The notes beneath the pieces were generated by a model. The model was not told where the DNA came from. It searched no databases and saw only the letters and a program-made list of their open reading frames with translations. DNA of 64,000 nt from Streptomyces sp. NA02950 (GTDB lineage: Bacteria > Actinomycetota > Actinomycetes > Streptomycetales > Streptomycetaceae), in the NCBI RefSeq assembly GCF_013364155.1, contig NZ_CP054916.1, positions 7,065,001 through 7,129,000 on the forward strand, read 5' to 3'. Positions 8,879 to 17,021 of this stretch are shown piece by piece. A program made the position numbers and the translations under genes. Position 1 is the stretch's first letter. Each line of letters starts with the position of its first letter.

Positions 8879-9045
8879 GCGAATTAAATTTACCGAGCGG
8901 AATCGGAAAATGCATCGTGGGGAGGGGTTACGCGGAGGGGGGTTCATGTGTTATCACGCGGGCACGTGCGTACGCGCGGCGGATCGCTGAAAAGCGTTGA
9001 TTTGTACGGGAGTTAGTGGGGCGAATCGCCTGACGTGTGGAGTCC

Positions 9046-9072
9046 GTCACATCTGCGTAACCGGCATGTGAC
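9046..9072. promoter_or_regulatory. Triple GTNAC box (OmpR-type regulator site)
   Basis: GTCAC (9046-9050), GTAAC (9057-9061) and GTGAC (9068-9072) occur with exactly 6 nt between neighbours, an 11-bp period. GTNAC-n6-GTNAC is the reported recognition pattern of AfsQ1 and overlaps those of GlnR and MtrA. From memory, GlnR represses ectABCD in S. coelicolor. The boxes lie about 170 bp upstream of ectA. Which regulator binds cannot be told from sequence. Confidence 0.5.
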
Positions 9073-9300
9073 GGGCGTGAATTCTGGGATCCAGGCCGTG
9101 GGAAAAATCTGGGTTTAAGGTCCCGGAGACGGGGCAGACGATTGTGGGAAGCTGCGCTGGGAAAGCGTCACGAATTTATCTTTTGGCGACCCTGAATTCA
9201 ATCCTCCGCGGAGAAGTCTGCTGGAACGTACAGGGAAGTCGCAGAGAAGCCGGGCGGAACGCACAGGGGGTAATCGGGGCGAGGGTCGTACCCGGTCTCG

Positions 9301-9306
9301 TACAGT
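9301..9306 (+). promoter_or_regulatory. -10-like TACAGT, leaderless start
   Basis: TACAGT ends 7 nt before ATG 9314, the spacing expected when transcription starts at the A of the start codon. No Shine-Dalgarno sequence is present. A convincing -35 element is not visible. Confidence 0.4.
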
Positions 9307-9313
9307 GCGTGAC

Positions 9314-10486
9314 ATGAGGGATGGCGCGGTGCTGCACATCAAGGGCAGGGTCCTGGTGGGGCCGGGGGACGAGCATGCTTCCGGGGGCGGCGGGGCTGCC
9401 GGGGCTGCCGGGGTCCGCGAGGCCGCCGGTGCCACTGGGAGTGCCGAGAGTGTCCGGGACGAACTGTGGGTGGTCGACGGCAAGATCACCTTTCAGCGCC
9501 CGGCCGGCGCCCGTGATGTCCGCCTCATCGAGGGCTGGGTGCTGCCCGGCCTCGTCGACGCCCACTGCCATGTCGGCCTCGACGCCCACGGCGCCGTGGA
9601 CGAGTCCACCAGCGAGAAGCAGGCCCTCACCGACCGTGAGGCCGGGGCGCTGCTGCTGCGGGACGCCGGATCGCCCGCCGACACCCGCTGGATCGACGAC
9701 CGCGAGGACCTGCCGCGCATCATCCGCGCGGGCCGCCACATCGCCCGCACCAAGCGCTACATCCGCAATTACGCGCATGAGATCGAGCCGGAGGACCTGG
9801 TCGCGTATGTCGCGGCGGAGGCGCGCCGCGGCGACGGCTGGGTGAAGCTGGTCGGCGACTGGATCGACCGCGAGACCGGGGACCTGTCGGCCTGCTGGCC
9901 GCGCGGCGCGGTCGAGGCGGCCATCGCGGAGGCCCACCGGCTCGGCGCCCGGGTCACCGCCCACTGCTTCGCCGAGGAGACGCTCGCCCCGCTGGTCGAG
10001 GCCGGGATCGACTGCATCGAGCACGCCACCGGGCTGACCGAGGAGACCATCCCGCTGTTCGCGGAGCGCGGGGTCGCCATCGTCCCGACCCTGGTCAACA
10101 TCGCCACCTTCCCCCGGCTCGCCCAGGGTGGCGAGACGAAGTTCCCGCGCTGGGCGGACCATATGCGGCAGCTCCACGCGCGGCGCTACGAGACGGTGCG
10201 CGCGGCCTACGACGCGGGCATCCCGATCTTCACCGGCACCGACGCGGGCGGCTCGCTCGCCCACGGGCTGATCGGCCAGGAGGTCGCCGAACTGGTGAAG
10301 GCGGGCATCCCGGCCCGGGACGCTCTCTCGGCGGCCACCTGGGGCGCCCGGGCCTGGCTCGGGCGGCCGGGCCTCACGGAGGGGGCCTCCGCGGATTTTG
10401 TGGTGTACGAGACGGATCCGCGGGAAGACGTGCGGGTGCTGACGTCGCCACGGCGCGTGGTGCTGCGCGGACGGATCGTGGCCTGA
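9314..10486 (+). CDS. Amidohydrolase family protein
   Basis: This 390-residue metal-dependent hydrolase has the TIM-barrel amidohydrolase layout: LPGLVDAHCHVGLDAHG (metal-binding His pair on strand 1), VKLVGDW (the likely bridging-Lys strand), ARVTAHCFAEE, CIEHATGLTEE and the late Asp in IFTGTDAGGSLAHG. A Gly/Ala-rich insertion (about residues 19-45) interrupts the N-terminal beta-sandwich. ATG 9314 is preferred over GTG 9305 because of the leaderless -10 spacing. It is divergent from ectABCD, an arrangement I recall as common in Streptomyces, so a link to ectoine or compatible-solute turnover is possible; the substrate is unknown. Confidence 0.8.
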   Translation: MRDGAVLHIKGRVLVGPGDEHASGGGGAAGAAGVREAAGATGSAESVRDELWVVDGKITFQRPAGARDVRLIEGWVLPGLVDAHCHVGLDAHGAVDESTSEKQALTDREAGALLLRDAGSPADTRWIDDREDLPRIIRAGRHIARTKRYIRNYAHEIEPEDLVAYVAAEARRGDGWVKLVGDWIDRETGDLSACWPRGAVEAAIAEAHRLGARVTAHCFAEETLAPLVEAGIDCIEHATGLTEETIPLFAERGVAIVPTLVNIATFPRLAQGGETKFPRWADHMRQLHARRYETVRAAYDAGIPIFTGTDAGGSLAHGLIGQEVAELVKAGIPARDALSAATWGARAWLGRPGLTEGASADFVVYETDPREDVRVLTSPRRVVLRGRIVA

Positions 10487-10773
10487 CGTACGGAGAGGAC
10501 TGGAGGCTGGGGGATCCGGGGCCGGGGTGCCGAAGGGGACACGAGGAACGGGAGGGACGCGGGGGACGCGGGGGCGTAGGGGTGCGGGAGAGCGCGGGAG
10601 TGCCGAAGGTTCGAACTCAGCGCCAGAACCCCACCCATTGGGATGAACGGACATCATGTGTCTGCCTGTTTACCCTCAGTGCGCAAATATGGCGGAGTCG
10701 AGGCCGTCGGCGCCCGTGGAGTCCCCCGCGGCAGGCGCCGGCGGCTCCATGTCTCCTGTGGGGGTCCACTCAC

Positions 10774-11721
10774 GTGTCCTGTTCCCGTAACACCTTCTTC
10801 GGCATGCCCGCTCGCCGTCTCGCGGCCGCCACTGCCGCTGCCGCTGTCTCCGTCCTGGGCGCCCTGCCCGCGGTCACCGCGCACGCCGACACCGGCAAGA
10901 CCACCGGCAAGACCACCGGCAAGACCACCGGCAAGGCGGACGCGGTCGTGCTGCGCACCGACCTGGACGTCGCGCTGCTCAACAAGACGGTCTCCGCACC
11001 GCTCGCCGTCGCCCTCAACGAGGTGCACGCGCCTCAGACCGCCAGCAAGACCGCGCTCTCCGCGACCCTGGACGGGGTCGACGGCGGCAAGCCCTTCAAC
11101 GTGCTGAGCGCCGATGTGGCCACCGCCCGCGCGGCCGTGGACAAGCAGCGGGCCGAGGGCTACTCCAACCTCGTCAACGCCAAGATCCATGTGCCCGGCC
11201 TGACCACGATGCCGCTCATCCAGGTCCAGCAGGTGACCTCGAAGGCGGTCTGCGCGGCCGGGAAGCGGCCGACGGCCGACTCCAACGTGCTCGGCACCGC
11301 CACCGTGCTCGGCAAGAAGGTCACCCTGACCGCGGGCGGCACCACCACGGTCGACGTGCCGTCGGTGGGCACGGTCCGGCTCGACCTGTCGAAGACCTCG
11401 GTCACCTCGAGCACGGCGGCGGCCACGGCCCTGAACCTCAAGGTCTCGGTCAACCCGCTCAAGCTGAACGTCTCCGAGGTCAACGGCCAGATCACGCTTG
11501 CCCGCGCGACCTGCGAGTCCCCCGTGGCCGCGGACGAGCCGAAGACCCCGGAGGTGGGCAACCAGGCCAAGCCCGACCCCAAGCCGGAGAACCTGGCCGA
11601 GACCGGTGGCAGCTCCGCCACGCCGTACCTGATCGGCGGCGGCGCCCTGCTGCTGGTGATGGGCGCCGGCACCGTCACCGTCGCCCGCCGCCGCCGCGCC
11701 GGAGCGGACGCCGACGCCTGA
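10774..11721 (+). CDS. LAETG-anchored surface protein (SCO1860-like)
   Basis: The 315-residue product has a twin-basic signal peptide (ARRLAAATAAAAVSVLGALP, cleavage near AHA-DT), then three TGK-T repeats, a beta-rich region of about 220 residues (from AVVLRTDLDVALLNKTVSAP onward), a Pro/Lys-rich stalk, and a C-terminal sorting signal: LAETG, a hydrophobic segment (YLIGGGALLLVMGAGTVTV) and an RRRRAG tail. Sortase E-type enzymes of Streptomyces recognise LAXTG, so the protein is predicted to be linked to the cell wall. GTG 10774 is chosen over ATG 10804 because it follows a weak GGGGG ribosome site. The function of the beta-rich region is unknown. The 287 bp upstream hold no recognisable gene. 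Confidence 0.8.
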   Translation: MSCSRNTFFGMPARRLAAATAAAAVSVLGALPAVTAHADTGKTTGKTTGKTTGKADAVVLRTDLDVALLNKTVSAPLAVALNEVHAPQTASKTALSATLDGVDGGKPFNVLSADVATARAAVDKQRAEGYSNLVNAKIHVPGLTTMPLIQVQQVTSKAVCAAGKRPTADSNVLGTATVLGKKVTLTAGGTTTVDVPSVGTVRLDLSKTSVTSSTAAATALNLKVSVNPLKLNVSEVNGQITLARATCESPVAADEPKTPEVGNQAKPDPKPENLAETGGSSATPYLIGGGALLLVMGAGTVTVARRRRAGADADA

Positions 11722-11738
11722 CCGACGGCAGGGCCGCA

Positions 11739-11782
11739 GGCCCCGGCCTCCGCGCCGTGACGACGGCGCGGGGGCCGGGGCC
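11739..11782 (+). terminator. Terminator hairpin after the LAETG gene
   Basis: A 20-bp stem with one mismatch (arms 11739-11758 and 11763-11782, 4-nt loop; GGCCCCGGCC pairs with GGCCGGGGCC) begins 18 bp after the stop codon of the surface-protein gene. Confidence 0.7.
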
Positions 11783-12227
11783 GTGGGTCGGTGGCCCGGC
11801 CGGGGCCCTGGATCGGGTGCCAGGGCCTCCGTGTCCCGGGCGCCGCCCCGGCCGGCCGGGGCCTGGCGGCCCCGTGCTGTGGACGGCTCCGCGAGGGCTC
11901 GGGGCCGTACGGGCCAGCGCCCGGCGGCCCGGTGGCATCGGGGCCCCGGGGGCCGGGCCCAGGCCGGAGCCCGTCGAGCCCGGCGGCTCCAGGATTCCGG
12001 CTCCCGGCCCTGCCCGCTTCCAGGACTGGTGGCCTCCGCGCCGTGGTGACGGCGCGGGGCGTGGGCGGTGGCCCGGCGAGGGCCCCCTGCCCGGGACCGA
12101 CCAGGGGCTCGGGGTCAGGCGGCCCTGTGCTCGGGCACTGTCCCCGTGCCGTGGACGGCCCCGGTACAGGCCGCGGCCCGCACCCCGGGGCACCGGGATT
12201 CCGGCTCCCGGCCAGCCCTGCCGAGGG
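11783..12227. repeat. Degenerate GC-rich intergenic duplications
   Basis: This 445-bp convergent intergenic stretch lacks convincing coding potential. It contains decayed copies of the preceding terminator region: CCTCCGCGCCGT occurs at 11747-11758 and again at 12033-12044, the second time forming its own hairpin (CCGCGCCGT, 4-nt loop, ACGGCGCGG; 12036-12057). An 18-bp stretch (GGATTCCGGCTCCCGGCC) is repeated at 11992-12009 and 12196-12213. The offsets differ, so this looks like repeated duplication followed by deletion. Confidence 0.5.
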
Positions 12228-13280
12228 TCAAGGGCCGTGGTCCGGCAGGGCCTTGGACAGGGCTGTGGCGAGGCGGTCCGTGGTGGGGCGGTCGCGGACC
12301 GCCAGCCGGAGCCAGTCCGGCCCCAGGCCCGGGAACGTGTCCCCGCGCCGGACGGCGAAGCCCAGCTCCCGCAGCCTGGTGCGCACCGCGGCGGCGCCCG
12401 GTACCTGGATCAGCAGGAACGGCCCGGCCGCCGGGCCGCACACCCGCACCTGCGGGAACTCCGCCAGCCGCGCCGCCAGATGGGCCCGGTCGGCGGCCGT
12501 CCGCTCCGCCGCCCGCGCGGCCTCGGCCAGCGCCGGGGCCGCACAGCACGCCTCCGCCGCGACCAGGGCGGGGGTGGACACCGGCCACAACGGCTGGACC
12601 CGCTCCAGCGCGCCGATCGTCTCCTCCTCCGCCAGCACATAGCCGATGCGCAGCCCCGCCAGGCCCCACGTCTTGGTGAGGCTGCGCAGCACCACGAGCC
12701 CCGGCACATCGGTCCGGGCCGCCAGGGACTCGGACTCACCCGGCACCGCGTCCATGAACGCCTCGTCCACCACCAGCGTCCGCCCCGGCCGGGCCAACCC
12801 GGCCAGCACATCGGCCGAATGCAGCACCGACGTCGGGTTGGTGGGGTTGCCGATCACCACCAGATCCGCGTCGTGCGGGACCGCCGCCGGGACCAACCGG
12901 AAGCCGCTCCGCTCGTCCAGGACGACTCGCTCCACCCGGTGCCCGGCGTCCCGCAGCGCGGCCTCCGGTTCCGTGAACTGCGGGTGCACCACGACCGGGC
13001 GCCGCGCCGGAAGGGCCCGCGCCAGCAGGACGAACGCCTCCGCGGCCCCCGCCGTCAGCAGCACCCGGCCGGCCGGCACCCCATGGCGGGCCGCGACCGC
13101 CGCGCGGGCCGCCCGCCCGTCGGGATAGGCGGCGAGCCCGTCGAGGGACGCGGCGATGCGGGCCTTGAGCCAGTCCGGGGGCGTATCGGCCCGGACGTTG
13201 ACCGCCAGGTCCGTCAACGCGGCGTCAGCGCCCCGCACCTCCGCGTCCCCGTGGTGCCGCAGGTCGAACTCAGCGGACAT
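12228..13280 (-). CDS. cobC: CobC-like aminotransferase/threonine-phosphate decarboxylase
   Basis: This 350-residue fold-type I PLP enzyme belongs to the histidinol-phosphate aminotransferase-like group found in actinobacterial cobalamin operons (Rv2231c type). It probably supplies or attaches the aminopropanol moiety, as L-threonine-phosphate decarboxylase does. Visible are LLTAGAAEAFVLLARAL (phosphate loop), VIGNPTNPTS (142-151), VVDEAFMD (170-177) and the Schiff-base Lys203 in RSLTKTWGLAGLRIGY. It is the last gene of the operon and overlaps cbiX by 11 bp. Whether it acts as decarboxylase or aminotransferase cannot be decided from the motifs. Confidence 0.8.
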   Translation of the reverse strand: MSAEFDLRHHGDAEVRGADAALTDLAVNVRADTPPDWLKARIAASLDGLAAYPDGRAARAAVAARHGVPAGRVLLTAGAAEAFVLLARALPARRPVVVHPQFTEPEAALRDAGHRVERVVLDERSGFRLVPAAVPHDADLVVIGNPTNPTSVLHSADVLAGLARPGRTLVVDEAFMDAVPGESESLAARTDVPGLVVLRSLTKTWGLAGLRIGYVLAEEETIGALERVQPLWPVSTPALVAAEACCAAPALAEAARAAERTAADRAHLAARLAEFPQVRVCGPAAGPFLLIQVPGAAAVRTRLRELGFAVRRGDTFPGLGPDWLRLAVRDRPTTDRLATALSKALPDHGP

Positions 13281-14109
13281 CGGCGTGTGCGTCGGGGTGG
13301 GCCAGGGCGTGGTCCTCGGCGGTGAAGCCCGCCCGCTCGGACGCCCCCGCCGCCTCCTCGTAGCGCATGAGGACGAGGTCCATCAACGCCCGCGTCGGGC
13401 CAATGGCGTCGGCGGCCATCACCTCGACCTCCGGGTGGGCCAGCCCCCAGCCCTCCGCCTGCTGCCGCACCCGCTCCAGCGCGTCGCCCGGGAAGACGGC
13501 GTACGGCAGCACGACGACGCGCCGCGCCCCGAGCCGCGCACAGCGCTCCAGGCCGAACGGCACGTCCGGCGCGGCGAGGGAGGCGAAGGCGGCCTCCACC
13601 CCCGCGAAGCCGCGGCCCTCCCACAGCAGCCGCGCCGCCCGGTGCACCTCGGCGTTGGCCTCGGGGAGCGGCGATCCGCCGCCCACCAGCAGCACGGTGG
13701 TCTCCGCCCGGTCCGAGGGCAGCCGTCGACCGCCGCCCAGCGCCTCGTCGAGGCGGCGCTCCAGTACGTCGAGCAAGGTGGGGTGCGGGCCCAGCGCACG
13801 GGCGCAGGAGAACGACACCTCGGCGTGCCGCTCCGCCTGCTGGGCGAGCGCGGCGGCTATGCCGTCCCTGGGGTGTTCCACCGGTATGAGGGTCAGCGGT
13901 ACGACGGCGAAACGGGTCACCCCGGCCTCGACGAGACGGCCGACCGCATCGGACAGGGGGTGGGCGGCGCCCGGTCCGGTGAGGCCGCCCGCCACGGGCA
14001 GGTCCGGGTGGCGGGCGGCCACCTCTTCGACGAAGTTGTGGAAGACGGCGGCGCGCCCGTCGTCCCGGGTGCCGATGCCGGCGATGAGCAGCGCTGGCGG
14101 GGTCGTCAC
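13270..14109 (-). CDS. cbiX: Sirohydrochlorin chelatase family protein
   Basis: The 279-residue protein has two CbiX/CbiK-like halves. The N-terminal half starts LLIAGIGTRDDGRAAVFHNF, where most homologues have AHGS, and the C-terminal half has VVVLPYAVFPGDALERVRQQ and the gap-spanning LLVGGGSPLPEAN. CbiX inserts Co2+ into sirohydrochlorin or precorrin-2 in the anaerobic cobalamin route. The classical His of AHGS appears replaced in the first half (IGTRDDG), although VPLTLIPVEHPRDGI still offers a His ligand, so catalysis needs testing. It sits between the CbiG-C-like gene and cobC. Confidence 0.75.
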   Translation of the reverse strand: MTTPPALLIAGIGTRDDGRAAVFHNFVEEVAARHPDLPVAGGLTGPGAAHPLSDAVGRLVEAGVTRFAVVPLTLIPVEHPRDGIAAALAQQAERHAEVSFSCARALGPHPTLLDVLERRLDEALGGGRRLPSDRAETTVLLVGGGSPLPEANAEVHRAARLLWEGRGFAGVEAAFASLAAPDVPFGLERCARLGARRVVVLPYAVFPGDALERVRQQAEGWGLAHPEVEVMAADAIGPTRALMDLVLMRYEEAAGASERAGFTAEDHALAHPDAHADVR

Positions 14110-14189
14110 GAGCTCTCCTTGGTGGTGCAGGTATTGCGGGGTCTCACGGCGAACGGGAGTGCGGTGGGGGCCGTTTCGCCCCCGAGACG

Positions 14190-14984
14190 TTACTGACGGA
14201 TGCCGCCGCGCGCGACAGCAGGTCTTCGCTGCCCGCCCCGGGCGGATGTGCCGCCCGGGAGCGGCGTTGAGTCCCGCCGGTCCGCGGCGCGCTGTGCGGG
14301 GCCGCCTCCCAGGGGTGCGACGTCCTGCGCGGGGGTGGTGGCACGGCGCCCGGGTGTGGCGTCGGTGAGGTTACCGCGCTGCGCGGGCCCTGTGTCCATC
14401 GAACGTTCGCCTTCCCGCCCGGCACCGTCCAGCCGGAGTGTGGCCGCACGGCCGGGGGCGCCGCCCCGCACCGGGGCCGCCTCCGGCGCCGGGCGGCGGC
14501 GGGCCACCGCGCAGGTGACCCTCGCCGCCCGGCCCCGCGGGCTCGACTTGCGTTTGCGGACGAGCAGTTCGGCGCCCGGGCCCGCGGCCAGCAGCGCCGC
14601 GGACTCGGCCACACCCGGTGTGCCCACCGCGGCGAGCGTCGTCGCGGACGGAGTGGGGACCTCCACGGTGGCCAGCGCCGACGCCGGGTAGGCGCGCAGC
14701 GGTACGCCGAGGCGCGCGGCCGCTTCGAGCAATCCGGGCTCGGCCGCCCTGGCCTCGACCGTCGCCAACTCGGCGATCCGGCCCGGGGAGAGACCTTCGG
14801 CGGCGAGGACCGACTCGACCAGCCCGGCGACCTCCCCGGCGGACACCCCCCGGCTCGCACCGACCCCGACCACCACCTCCGGCGGCGCCACCGGCTCCAC
14901 CGACTCGGGCGGCGCCGCGGGCTCCGGCGGCGCCACCGGCTCCACCTCGGCCCGCCCCGTCAGATCACCCGGCGTGGGACACAT
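14190..14984 (-). CDS. CobE/CbiG C-terminal-domain protein with long low-complexity tail
   Basis: Residues about 36-160 match the CobE/CbiG C-terminal fold: VVVGVGASRGVSAGEVAGLV, then LATVEARAAEPGLLEAAARL and the Val-rich ATVEVPTPSATTLAAVGTPG, ending near RKRKSSPRGRAARVTCAVAR. The domain helps open the precorrin ring or bind corrin intermediates. The N-terminus is a Pro/Val/Glu repeat (PVAPPE units), and about 100 residues after the domain are Arg/Gly/Pro-rich with no recognisable fold. ATG 14984 overlaps the cobB stop by 20 bp. The tail could be readthrough into former non-coding DNA after loss of an ancestral stop. Confidence 0.65.
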   Translation of the reverse strand: MCPTPGDLTGRAEVEPVAPPEPAAPPESVEPVAPPEVVVGVGASRGVSAGEVAGLVESVLAAEGLSPGRIAELATVEARAAEPGLLEAAARLGVPLRAYPASALATVEVPTPSATTLAAVGTPGVAESAALLAAGPGAELLVRKRKSSPRGRAARVTCAVARRRPAPEAAPVRGGAPGRAATLRLDGAGREGERSMDTGPAQRGNLTDATPGRRATTPAQDVAPLGGGPAQRAADRRDSTPLPGGTSARGGQRRPAVARGGIRQ

Positions 14985-16431
14985 ACGGGACGCATCCGCC
15001 GACAAAACGGGCTGCCACGCCCGGGACCGCGGCCCAGTGCACATGGAGGTACGAGGCATGCACCCGGCCCTGGGCGAACCCCTCGGTGCGGCGCTCCGGG
15101 TGGACGACCCCCCAGGCGGGGTCCCGGCCCGCGCCCGGTTCGATGGTGGTGCGGTGGAACTCGTGGCCGCGCACCCGTGTCCCGGCGACGGCGAGGGCGG
15201 TGTCGGAGACGGCCACGGCCTCACGGTAGCCGAGCGTCAGCCGATCCGACATCCGTGCTTCCGCCTCAAGCACCCCGCACATCGGCTGCCCGTCGAGCGA
15301 GCTCGCCAGATACAGCAGCCCGGCGCACTCGGCCGCGATCGGCGCACCGGACGCGGCCAGCCGGGCCACCGCGGCGCGCAGCGGCTCGTTGGCCGACAGT
15401 TCGGGCGCATACACCTCCGGGAAGCCACCGCCGATCACCAGACCCCCGGTGCCGTCCGGGAGGCGCTCGTCCCGCAGCGGGTCGAACGGCACGACCCGCG
15501 CCCCGGCGGCGGTGAGCAACTCGCTGTGCTCGGCGTAGGAGAAGGTGAACGCGGGCCCGCCCGCCACCGCCACCACCGGCTGCTCGGCCGGGACGGAGCC
15601 CGCGCCCCGCACTGCCGCGCGCACCTCCGCCACCGGGTCCCACGCCGGGCCGGACAGCGGCGGCGCGCTGTGCGCCAGCGCCAGCAGGCCGTCCAGATCG
15701 CATCCCTCGCGCACCTGCGCGGCGAGGGCGGCCACCGAGCCCACCGCCTCCGCACGCCGCTCGGCCACCGGCACCAGGCCCAGATGGCGGCTCGGCGCCC
15801 GCACCGCGTCCGTACGGCGCAGCACGCCGAACACCGGGACCCCCGACCCCTCCAGCGCCTCGCGCAGCATCGTCTCGTGCCGGTCCGAGCCGACCTTGTT
15901 GAGGATCACCCCCGCGACCCGCACCTCGGGATCCCACGAGGCGAAGCCATGGACCAGCGCGGCCACCGACCGCGACTGCGAGGACGCGTCCACCACCAGC
16001 ACCACCGGGGCGCGCAGCAGCTTGGCCACATGGGCCGTGGAGGCCAGCTCGCCCTGTCCGGCCGCACCGTCGAACAGGCCCATCACCCCCTCGACCAGGG
16101 CCAGATCGCAGCCCGCCGCGCCATGCAGGAACAGCGGGGCGATCCGGTCCGGACCGCAGAGATAGGCGTCCAGATTCCGGCCGGGGCGCGAGCCCCCGCC
16201 ACCGGGCCAGCCACCTGATCCGCCATCGGACCCGCCACCGGAGCGGGCCGACCGGCCCGACCGCGAGACGGCCAGCGCGTGATAGCCGGGATCGATGTAA
16301 TCCGGCCCGACCTTGTGCGGGGACACATCCAGCCCCCGCTCCGCGAAGGCGGCCATCAGCCCCGCGGCGACGGTCGTCTTGCCGCTCCCGGACGAGGGAG
16401 CGGCGACGACCAGACGGGGAACATTCACCAC
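14965..16431 (-). CDS. cobB: Cobyrinate a,c-diamide synthase
   Basis: CobB/CbiA amidates the a and c side chains of (hydrogeno)cobyrinate using glutamine and ATP. The 488-residue protein has an N-terminal dethiobiotin-synthetase-like ATPase domain (P-loop APSSGSGKTTVAAGLM, 11-26; HKVGPDYIDPGYH, 39-51; VLVVDASSQSRS) and a C-terminal class I glutamine amidotransferase domain (VIGGGFPEVYAPELSANEPL, nucleophile Cys in AAECAGLLYL). Residues about 57-81 are a Gly/Ser/Arg-rich insertion between DYIDPGYHALA and PGRNLDAYLCG, which are almost contiguous in typical homologues. The gene overlaps cobO by 7 bp and its stop overlaps the CbiG-C-like gene. Confidence 0.93.
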   Translation of the reverse strand: MVNVPRLVVAAPSSGSGKTTVAAGLMAAFAERGLDVSPHKVGPDYIDPGYHALAVSRSGRSARSGGGSDGGSGGWPGGGGSRPGRNLDAYLCGPDRIAPLFLHGAAGCDLALVEGVMGLFDGAAGQGELASTAHVAKLLRAPVVLVVDASSQSRSVAALVHGFASWDPEVRVAGVILNKVGSDRHETMLREALEGSGVPVFGVLRRTDAVRAPSRHLGLVPVAERRAEAVGSVAALAAQVREGCDLDGLLALAHSAPPLSGPAWDPVAEVRAAVRGAGSVPAEQPVVAVAGGPAFTFSYAEHSELLTAAGARVVPFDPLRDERLPDGTGGLVIGGGFPEVYAPELSANEPLRAAVARLAASGAPIAAECAGLLYLASSLDGQPMCGVLEAEARMSDRLTLGYREAVAVSDTALAVAGTRVRGHEFHRTTIEPGAGRDPAWGVVHPERRTEGFAQGRVHASYLHVHWAAVPGVAARFVGGCVPYVSHAG

Positions 16432-17021
16432 TCGATGCCTCGCTGGCCCTTCTGACCGGCGTCCATCGGGTGCTTGACCTTGGACATGTCGGTGACCAGG
16501 TCGGCGAAGTCCAGCAGCTGCGGGGGTGCGTTGCGCCCGGTGATGACCACATGCTGCGTCCCCGGCCGGTCGCGCAGGACGGCCACCACCTCGTCAGGAT
16601 CCACCCAGCCCCAGTGCATCGGATACGCGAACTCGTCCAGCACGTACAGCCGGTATGTCTCCGCCGCGAGATCGCGCTTGACCTGCTCCCAGCCCTCGCG
16701 CGCCGCCTCCTCGCTGGAAGCGATGTCGCGCTGGACCCACGACCAGCCCTCGCCCATCTTGTGCCATGCGACGGTCCCCCCTTCGCCCGAGTCGCCCAGG
16801 ACGCGCAGCGCACGCTCCTCGCCGACCCGCCATTTCGCGGACTTGACAAATTGAAATACACCGACCGGCCAGTTCTGGTTCCACGCCCGCAGCGCCAGCC
16901 CGAACGCCGCCGTCGACTTGCCCTTGCCCACGCCCGTGTGCACGAGCACCAGCGGACGGTTGCGGCGCTGGCGGGTGGTCAGCCCGTCGTCGGGGACGAC
17001 GGTCGGTTGTCCTTGCGGCAT
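16425..17021 (-). CDS. cobO: Cob(I)yrinic acid a,c-diamide adenosyltransferase
   Basis: CobO transfers the 5'-deoxyadenosyl group of ATP to the reduced cobalt of corrinoids. The 198-residue length fits. The P-loop VHTGVGKGKSTAAFGLALRA (27-46) starts the RecA-like fold; VGVFQFVKSAKW, EGWSWVQRD and VLDEFAYPMHWGWVD follow, and VITGRNAPPQLLDFADLVTD is the C-terminal signature. The start overlaps the chelatase stop by one base, and the end overlaps cobB, so the three are translated as one block. Confidence 0.95.
   Translation of the reverse strand: MPQGQPTVVPDDGLTTRQRRNRPLVLVHTGVGKGKSTAAFGLALRAWNQNWPVGVFQFVKSAKWRVGEERALRVLGDSGEGGTVAWHKMGEGWSWVQRDIASSEEAAREGWEQVKRDLAAETYRLYVLDEFAYPMHWGWVDPDEVVAVLRDRPGTQHVVITGRNAPPQLLDFADLVTDMSKVKHPMDAGQKGQRGIEW

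Larger units (their letters stand above)
8879..9313. promoter_or_regulatory. Divergent ectA/amidohydrolase intergenic region
   Basis: This 435-bp gene-free stretch separates ectA from the amidohydrolase and is clearly richer in A+T than its surroundings. It contains the AT-rich ectA promoter zone (8881-8910), three phased GTNAC boxes (9046-9072) and a -10-like TACAGT (9301-9306) for the amidohydrolase. No further coding potential was seen. Confidence 0.6.

Noticed and set aside
8879..8947. Longer EctA start at 8947
   Set aside because: The extension is unlike EctA N-termini and covers the AT-rich promoter zone.
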